In this document: piece by piece, positions 44,650 to 48,428 of the stretch
How the letters are laid out: the number at the start of each line of letters is the position of its first letter
How positions within the stretch are numbered: position 1 is the stretch's first letter
Source: Dehalococcoidia bacterium
Lineage (GTDB): Bacteria > Chloroflexota > Dehalococcoidia > GIF9 > AB-539-J10
Assembly: GCA_030665785.1 (NCBI GenBank)
Contig: DAOUZA010000003.1
Location: 1 to 48,428, forward strand
DNA length: 48,428 bases
Direction: 5' to 3'
The notes under the pieces: generated by a model
Told to the model about the DNA's origin: nothing
The model's input: the letters and a program-made list of their open reading frames with translations, nothing else
Databases searched by the model: none
Position numbers and translations under genes: made by a program

Positions 44650-45516
44650 ATGTCAAATAACATCAAAGTAGCTTCTCAAGATACCAGGGGTACTAATGTC
44701 TTCGACTTCTCTGTGCCTGAGCTTACGGAGATGACAAAAAAGCTACGACGCCATATAATCACTATGATATCTACAGCAGGCAGTGGACATCCTGGAGGCT
44801 CTTTATCAGCCGTAGATATCATCACTGCACTTTATTTCAAAATTATGCACCATGACCCACATAACCCCAGATGGAAAGACCGTGACAGATTTATATTAAG
44901 CAAAGGGCATGCTGCTCCAGCCTTATATGCTGTTTTAGCTGAAAGTGGCTATTTCCCTGTAGAAGAATTGACCACGTTGAGAAAACTAGATAGCCGCCTT
45001 CAAGGACACACTGATAGAAACCTTACTCCCGGGGTGGAAATGTCAGCAGGCTCTTTAGGTCAAGGTTTATCCTTCGGCATCGGTATTGCACTGGCTGCTA
45101 AGCTTGATCACCATGATTATCAAACCTACGTTCTCCTCAGCGATGGTGAATGTGAAGAAGGCCAAACTTGGGAGGCAGCTTTATCAGCCGCGCACTTTAA
45201 ATTGGATAACTTGAATGCAATTATTGACCGCAATCAACTGCAACTTAGTGGCTGGACTCAAAATATTATGGACATTGAGCCGTTAAATAAAAAATGGCAA
45301 GCTTTCGGTTGGCACACCATTGAGATAGATGGCCATAACTTCGACCAAATTTTAACTGCTTTCGAGGAAGCTAAAGCAACTAAAGGTAGGCCAACTGTTA
45401 TTATTGCACATACCACTAAAGGTAAGGGAGTTAGCTTCATGGAGAATAATGTTGAATTTCACGGCAAGGCGCCTACATTAGAGGAAGCTAAAAGAGCATT
45501 AAAGGAACTGGAATAA
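44650..45516 (+). CDS. Transketolase, N-terminal (thiamine-diphosphate-binding) subunit
   Basis: The protein has 288 residues. GSGHPGGSLSAVDI, ILSKGHAAPALYAVLAESG and SAGSLGQGLSFGIGIALA are transketolase signatures. SDGECEEGQTWEA with the following NAIIDRNQLQ is the ThDP/metal motif. It is half of a two-gene transketolase that moves two-carbon units between sugar phosphates in the pentose phosphate pathway. The C-terminal half is the next gene, 2 nt on. About 28 residues precede the usual family start; an internal ATG (MTKKLRRHI) is an alternative. There is no ribosome binding site. Confidence 0.92.
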   Translation: MSNNIKVASQDTRGTNVFDFSVPELTEMTKKLRRHIITMISTAGSGHPGGSLSAVDIITALYFKIMHHDPHNPRWKDRDRFILSKGHAAPALYAVLAESGYFPVEELTTLRKLDSRLQGHTDRNLTPGVEMSAGSLGQGLSFGIGIALAAKLDHHDYQTYVLLSDGECEEGQTWEAALSAAHFKLDNLNAIIDRNQLQLSGWTQNIMDIEPLNKKWQAFGWHTIEIDGHNFDQILTAFEEAKATKGRPTVIIAHTTKGKGVSFMENNVEFHGKAPTLEEAKRALKELE

Positions 45517-45518
45517 TA

Positions 45519-46457
45519 ATGACTGTGGAAGCATCTACCCGCGAAGCCTATGGCAGAACGTTAATTGAACTAGGCAAACAAAACAAAGACATTATTGTTT
45601 TGGATGCTGATTTATCATTGTCAACGATGACTCACTTTTTTGCACAAGAGTTTCCCGAGCGCTTCTTCGACTGTGGTTTAGAGGAACAAAACATGATAGG
45701 CATAGCCGCTGGTTTGGCTGCCTCAGGGAAAACCGTTTTTGCCACTTCTTTTGCTGTTTTTGCTTCATGCCGATGTTTTGACCAGTTGAGGATGTGTATC
45801 TCCCAACCAAAGTTAAATGTCAAGATGGTAGCCACCCATGGTGGCATTAGTGTTGGTGAAGATGGCACTTCTCATCATGCCATTGAGGATTTATCCTTAT
45901 ATTGCTCCCTCCCCAGCTTTACCGTTATTGTCCCCGCTGATGCCATAGAAACCACTGAGGCAGTAAAAGCAGCTGCAGCCACCTACGGACCTTTTTACAT
46001 TAGATTAAGCCGTCCTAAAACACCGCTCATCTACCGCAAAGGCCACCATTTCACGGTGGGTAAGTCAATAACCATGAAACAGGGTAAAGACATCACCATT
46101 ATAGCCATGGGCATTATGGTAGCTAAAGCTTTAGAGGCAGCAAAGATGTTGGCAGACCAGGGAATAGGCTGTCGCGTAATTAATATGCACACTCTCAACC
46201 CCCTGGATGAGGAAGCTATAATTAAAGCAGCCTCAGAGACAAAGGCCATCGTCGTTGCTGAAGAACATTTGGCTCATGGCGGCTTAGGTAGCCGAGTTGC
46301 CCAAATAGTAGCTAGAGAAAAACCAGTGCCTATGTCCTTCGTCAATCTTAAAGACCGCTATTCTTTATCGGGGAAACCCGGGGAGCTACTTCAAAGAGCG
46401 GGGCTGACCGCGGAAGGTATCGAAGAAGCAGTAAAGCAAGTTATTCAAAAGAAATAA
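45519..46457 (+). CDS. Transketolase, C-terminal (pyrimidine/transketolase-C) subunit
   Basis: The protein has 312 residues. FDCGLEEQNMIGIAAGLA carries the Glu that activates thiamine diphosphate, with ATHGGISVGEDGTSHHAIED and YIRLSRPKTPLI. The end is the transketolase C domain (VAEEHLAHGGLGSRVAQI). It forms the active site together with the N-terminal subunit encoded just upstream. The split organisation is common in archaea and some anaerobes. An unrelated alpha/beta 1-deoxyxylulose-phosphate or branched-chain enzyme is unlikely given the N-half. Confidence 0.92.
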   Translation: MTVEASTREAYGRTLIELGKQNKDIIVLDADLSLSTMTHFFAQEFPERFFDCGLEEQNMIGIAAGLAASGKTVFATSFAVFASCRCFDQLRMCISQPKLNVKMVATHGGISVGEDGTSHHAIEDLSLYCSLPSFTVIVPADAIETTEAVKAAAATYGPFYIRLSRPKTPLIYRKGHHFTVGKSITMKQGKDITIIAMGIMVAKALEAAKMLADQGIGCRVINMHTLNPLDEEAIIKAASETKAIVVAEEHLAHGGLGSRVAQIVAREKPVPMSFVNLKDRYSLSGKPGELLQRAGLTAEGIEEAVKQVIQKK

Positions 46458-46515
46458 GCTTTCTTTTTTGGAGATGCCTAGCTAGGTTTGGCATCAAGAG
46501 CGCGGCACGAAACAG

Positions 46516-47214
46516 CTAATCTTCCAGGATAACCCTGGCATCCAAAGCTATAACCTTATCCTTATAGGCGAATATGGGGTTAAGGTCAAGCTCTTTAATT
46601 TCAGGGGTTTGTTCTACAAACTGTGATACTCTGACTATTAAGTCTTCAAGAGCAGCGATGTTAGCTGGTTCTTGTCCCCGGTAACCTTCCAATAAGGGGT
46701 ATCTCTTTATCTCCCTAATCATCTCCGCAGCATCTTCCCGAGTAATCGGAACTATTCTGAAGGAAACATCCTTTAGTAACTCTACCAGAATGCCACCGAG
46801 CCCAAACATAATCACTGGCCCAAATTGAGGGTCCTTGCTCATGCCGACAATTACCTCGGTGCCCGGACGAGCCATTTTCTGCACGGTTAAACCATGAATG
46901 ATAGCACCGGGATATTTATGCTTTATGGATGACATGATTTCAGCATATGCCCTGCCTGCTTGGGTAGCGCTAGCAATGTCCAATTTAACACCACCGGAGT
47001 CACTCTTATGCACAATATCCGGCGACGCAATTTTAAGCACTACCGGGAACCCCAACTCTTTGCTTACAGAAATAGTTTCTTTCCTGGTTTTAACCAATCT
47101 CGTTTCAATAACCGGTATGCCAGCTTGCTTGAGCAATTCTTTAGATTCAAATTCCGTTAATACTGTCCTTCTCTCCGTCCTCGCCTTATCCAAAATTGTG
47201 GTTCCCGCTGTCAT
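46516..47214 (-). CDS. Acetate-CoA ligase (ADP-forming) beta subunit, ATP-grasp
   Basis: The protein has 232 residues: LTEFESKELLKQAGIPVIET, ELGFPVVLKIASPDIVHKSD, GVKLDI, GPVIMFGLGGILVELLKDVS and the closing ELDLNPIFA. This is the ATP-grasp half of ADP-forming CoA ligases, which receives the phosphate from the alpha-subunit histidine and passes it to ADP. The matching alpha-type subunit lies 44 kb away at 1195-2685. They may be partners, or each may have other partners. The gene is convergent with transketolase and is followed upstream by the tRNA-Leu fragment. Confidence 0.88.
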   Translation of the reverse strand: MTAGTTILDKARTERRTVLTEFESKELLKQAGIPVIETRLVKTRKETISVSKELGFPVVLKIASPDIVHKSDSGGVKLDIASATQAGRAYAEIMSSIKHKYPGAIIHGLTVQKMARPGTEVIVGMSKDPQFGPVIMFGLGGILVELLKDVSFRIVPITREDAAEMIREIKRYPLLEGYRGQEPANIAALEDLIVRVSQFVEQTPEIKELDLNPIFAYKDKVIALDARVILED

Positions 47215-47262
47215 ATTTCCCTATTCCTCCTTTTATTTAGAATAAATGCTTGGCTGACTCAC

Positions 47263-47329
47263 TGCCGAGGGAGGGACTCGAACCCACACTCCCCTTCGGG
47301 AAACGGATTTTAAGTCCGCCGCGTCTGCC
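47263..47329 (-). repeat. 67-bp tRNA-Leu 3' fragment, distal att-like repeat
   Basis: This segment is identical over 67 bp to 48290-48356 and has the same orientation. It carries the anticodon arm (UAA), variable arm, T arm and 3' acceptor strand. The first 16 nt of the tRNA, including the 5' acceptor strand, are replaced by unrelated bases (AGAGTAAGGGAGA). It cannot fold as a tRNA. Identity ends exactly at the tRNA discriminator base. Confidence 0.9.
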
Positions 47330-47358
47330 TCTCCCTTACTCTATTATGGAAAGTTGCT

Positions 47359-47691
47359 TTATGGTCGAAGGAAACCTACTATCTCTTTAATTACTTCATT
47401 CATCTTCTCAGGTTTGAGATGACCAGCTCTATACAGGATGATGTGGCGGTCTGCCGTAAATATGCGGTTTGGTCGCAAATTGCTCCTTTGCCTGAGTGTC
47501 CCAGTTTCAAAATCATTCTCATCAATTGGAACCGCGTATCTGTCTCTAACTGAGTGGCTAGTTATCTGGCAGAGAATTAAATCATCCCCTTCCAATTCTG
47601 CAATTACTAAAGCTGGTCGTCGTTTAGCTCGAGTTAAATCTGAGAAGGGGAAAGGAACAACCACTACATCCCCTTTTACAAATCTCTCCAT
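47359..47691 (-). CDS. Type II toxin, PemK/MazF-like endoribonuclease family
   Basis: The protein has 110 residues. FVKGDVVVVPFPFSDLTRAK and RRPALVIAEL are the N-terminal beta strands and basic loop of the PemK/MazF fold, with LRQRSNLRPNRIFTADRHII further on. Family toxins cut mRNA or other RNA at short sites and are blocked by a co-encoded antitoxin. The ATG at 47691 has GAGGAAAAT upstream and lies 16 nt inside the antitoxin gene, the usual coupled order. It sits inside the tRNA-Leu-flanked segment. Confidence 0.85.
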   Translation of the reverse strand: MERFVKGDVVVVPFPFSDLTRAKRRPALVIAELEGDDLILCQITSHSVRDRYAVPIDENDFETGTLRQRSNLRPNRIFTADRHIILYRAGHLKPEKMNEVIKEIVGFLRP

Positions 47692-47870
47692 GCTTCATTT
47701 TCCTCAGGTTTCAGCCAATCTTTTTTAAGAGATGTTTCGCTTGCGATTGCTAGCCCCATCTTTTGTTCCGAAGTTTTAGCCTCTAAAAAGCGTATAAAAT
47801 CCAATATCTCTATGAGATAAGGCTCAGGAAGTTTTTCTATCTCCTTAAAAATTAATTCTCGCGCTTTCAT
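47676..47870 (-). CDS. DUF2281-type antitoxin partner
   Basis: The protein has 64 residues from the ATG at 47870. MKARELIFKEIEKLPEPYL and ILDFIRFLEAK are the pattern of DUF2281 proteins, small helical products often paired with toxins. The C-terminal DWLKPEENEAWRDL would be the toxin-binding end. The frame continues upstream to 47936, but GGAGGT at 7-nt spacing before 47870 fixes the start. It overlaps the toxin by 16 nt. No DNA-binding AbrB or RHH domain is evident, so autoregulation is unclear. Confidence 0.8.
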   Translation of the reverse strand: MKARELIFKEIEKLPEPYLIEILDFIRFLEAKTSEQKMGLAIASETSLKKDWLKPEENEAWRDL

Positions 47871-47937
47871 TTTTTCTACCTCCTTAACCTTATTTTCAGG
47901 CTGTTTAATTTTGATTCCCCGTTCAATTTCAGCCATC

Positions 47938-47958
47938 TTGGAGGTGTTTCACCCCCAA
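47938..47958. other. 9-bp hairpin in front of the toxin-antitoxin genes
   Basis: Arms TTGGAGGTG and CACCCCCAA around a TTT loop pair over nine positions, one as G-U in minus-strand RNA. On the plus strand the arm is followed by ATTTTTG, resembling a weak terminator. It may shape the antitoxin mRNA leader. Confidence 0.35.
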
Positions 47959-47964
47959 ATTTTT

Positions 47965-48014
47965 GTAGTTGCCTGATTTATCAGGCACAGTCGCCCAATA
48001 AATTGGGCAACTAC
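47965..48014. repeat. Cloverleaf palindrome with two inner hairpins
   Basis: An outer stem GTAGTT / AACTAC encloses two hairpins: GCCTGA-TTTA-TCAGGC (47971-47986) and GCCCAAT-AA-ATTGGGC (47993-48008). The three-stem form resembles REP-type units mobilised by TnpA-REP/IS200-like transposases. It occurs once in this window. Confidence 0.6.
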
Positions 48015-48289
48015 ATTTTTAAACAGCCCCCGTATTTACAATTCCAGTGCCAAACAAATTCGATAATTAGCTATACAGGTGAGCTCAAAATTCGCCCCAT
48101 CTGGTCTACCCTGTCAAATTCTAATATGTGCTGTAGTATTTGTCCAAATTCATCATGTTAGGCTTCAGATTAAATGAAGCAACAAGAATAAAAACACCTG
48201 AGGTTACCATTTCTCTGAGCACTGCAAGAAGTGCGTTTCGCATAATGTTCCAAGCTTTGTAAAAGAGGCATTTTGGACTAGTAGTTCAG

Positions 48290-48356
48290 TGCCGAGGGAG
48301 GGACTCGAACCCACACTCCCCTTCGGGAAACGGATTTTAAGTCCGCCGCGTCTGCC
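48290..48356 (-). repeat. 67-bp 3' part of intact tRNA-Leu, proximal att-like repeat
   Basis: This stretch of the intact tRNA gene, from tRNA position 17 to the discriminator base, is the exact partner of 47263-47329. The distance between the copies is 1,027 bp. Confidence 0.9.
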
Positions 48357-48372
48357 ATTCCGCCACCTCGGC
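48290..48372 (-). tRNA. tRNA-Leu (anticodon UAA), CCA not encoded
   Basis: This is an 83-nt class II tRNA. The acceptor GCCGAGG pairs with CCTCGGC, the discriminator is A, the loop CTTAAAA contains anticodon TAA, the long variable arm is TTTCCCGAAGGGGA, and the T arm holds GGTTCGAGTCC. The bases after the discriminator are CTG, so CCA must be added by the CCA enzyme. Confidence 0.95.
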
Positions 48373-48381
48373 AAAGCAAAA

Positions 48382-48428
48382 AGGCGGCGAGCGGATTCGA
48401 ACCGCTGTATCGGGGTTTTGCAGACCCC
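48382..48428 (-). tRNA. tRNA-Cys (anticodon GCA), 5' end beyond the window
   Basis: The 3' 47 nt are present: the anticodon arm with loop CTGCAAA (GCA at 48419-48421), variable loop, T arm GCGGTTCGAATCCGC and the acceptor 3' strand CGCCGCC with discriminator T. It lies 9 bp upstream of tRNA-Leu on the same strand, probably in the same transcript. CCA is not encoded. Confidence 0.9.

Larger units (their letters stand above)
47330..48289. mobile_element. Putative decayed mini-element integrated at the tRNA-Leu 3' end
   Basis: The 960 bp between the two 67-bp direct repeats lie exactly where integrases insert islands, directly after the tRNA 3' end, with a copy of that 3' end at the far side. 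The cargo is a DUF2281/MazF-type pair and a cloverleaf palindrome. There is no integrase or excisionase, so if it is an element it is a remnant or was moved by a helper. From 48015 to 48289 I see no gene, tRNA or clear promoter. Confidence 0.5.

Noticed and set aside
46473-46495. Hairpin GATGCC...GGCATC as a terminator between transketolase and the CoA ligase beta gene
   Set aside because: The stem is only 6 bp with an 11-nt loop, and no T run follows on either strand. The T run lies before it on the plus strand.
47263-47345. A second tRNA-Leu gene
   Set aside because: The 5' acceptor strand and the start of the D arm are missing, so it cannot fold. It is reported as a 3' fragment instead.

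Overview
The window is about 48.4 kb of a moderately AT-rich bacterial chromosome that uses the standard code, with frequent GTG and TTG starts. Gene order and protein style point to the Chloroflexota, most likely a Dehalococcoidia-like anaerobe. The clues are an uninterrupted str-S10-spc-alpha ribosomal cluster without tuf, separate SecD and SecF, a CetZ-like tubulin-family GTPase, a split transketolase, ADP-forming acyl-CoA synthetase subunits, and gyrA followed upstream by a TPR gene and thpR. This placement rests on recall of gene order and family style, not on a database search.

Layout. 1-3.9 kb: a broken FAD/NAD(P) oxidoreductase at the edge, an ICMT-type membrane methyltransferase, an ADP-forming CoA ligase alpha-type subunit and a histone-deacetylase-family amidohydrolase. 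3.9-8.9 kb: one minus-strand operon in the order CCA-adding enzyme, SecD, SecF, HemW. 9-11.8 kb: a glycosyltransferase and two SAM methyltransferases. 11.8-14.8 kb: recA, recX, then a tiny OadG-like gene and an OadB-like sodium-pump subunit. 14.8-19.1 kb: tRNA-Ile, two coiled-coil repeat proteins and a convergent CetZ/FtsZ-like GTPase; this is the least ordinary protein-coding part of the window. 19.1-19.35 kb: two REP-like palindromic repeats. 19.35-38.5 kb: a continuous minus-strand ribosomal cluster from rpsL down to rpsI. It includes fusA, secY, adk, map, infA, rpoA and truA, plus two very short genes, rpmJ and a bS22/AURKAIP1-COX24-like gene between rplW and rplB. 38.7-44.5 kb: a B12-binding radical SAM protein facing the operon thpR, TPR gene, gyrA. 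44.6-47.2 kb: split transketolase and an ATP-grasp CoA ligase beta subunit.

47.2-48.4 kb: an intact tRNA-Leu(UAA) and, 1,027 bp away, an exact 67-bp copy of its 3' part. Together they bracket a DUF2281/MazF-type toxin-antitoxin pair and a cloverleaf palindrome. The geometry is that of an element integrated at a tRNA 3' end, but no integrase is present. A partial tRNA-Cys closes the window.

As a whole the window is mostly housekeeping: translation, protein export, recombination, DNA topology and central carbon. The parts worth attention are the tubulin-like GTPase with its repeat-protein neighbours, the tRNA-Leu mini-element, the bS22-like gene inside the S10 operon, two genes disrupted or preceded by in-frame stops, and several promoters so close to start codons that the mRNAs should be leaderless or nearly so.
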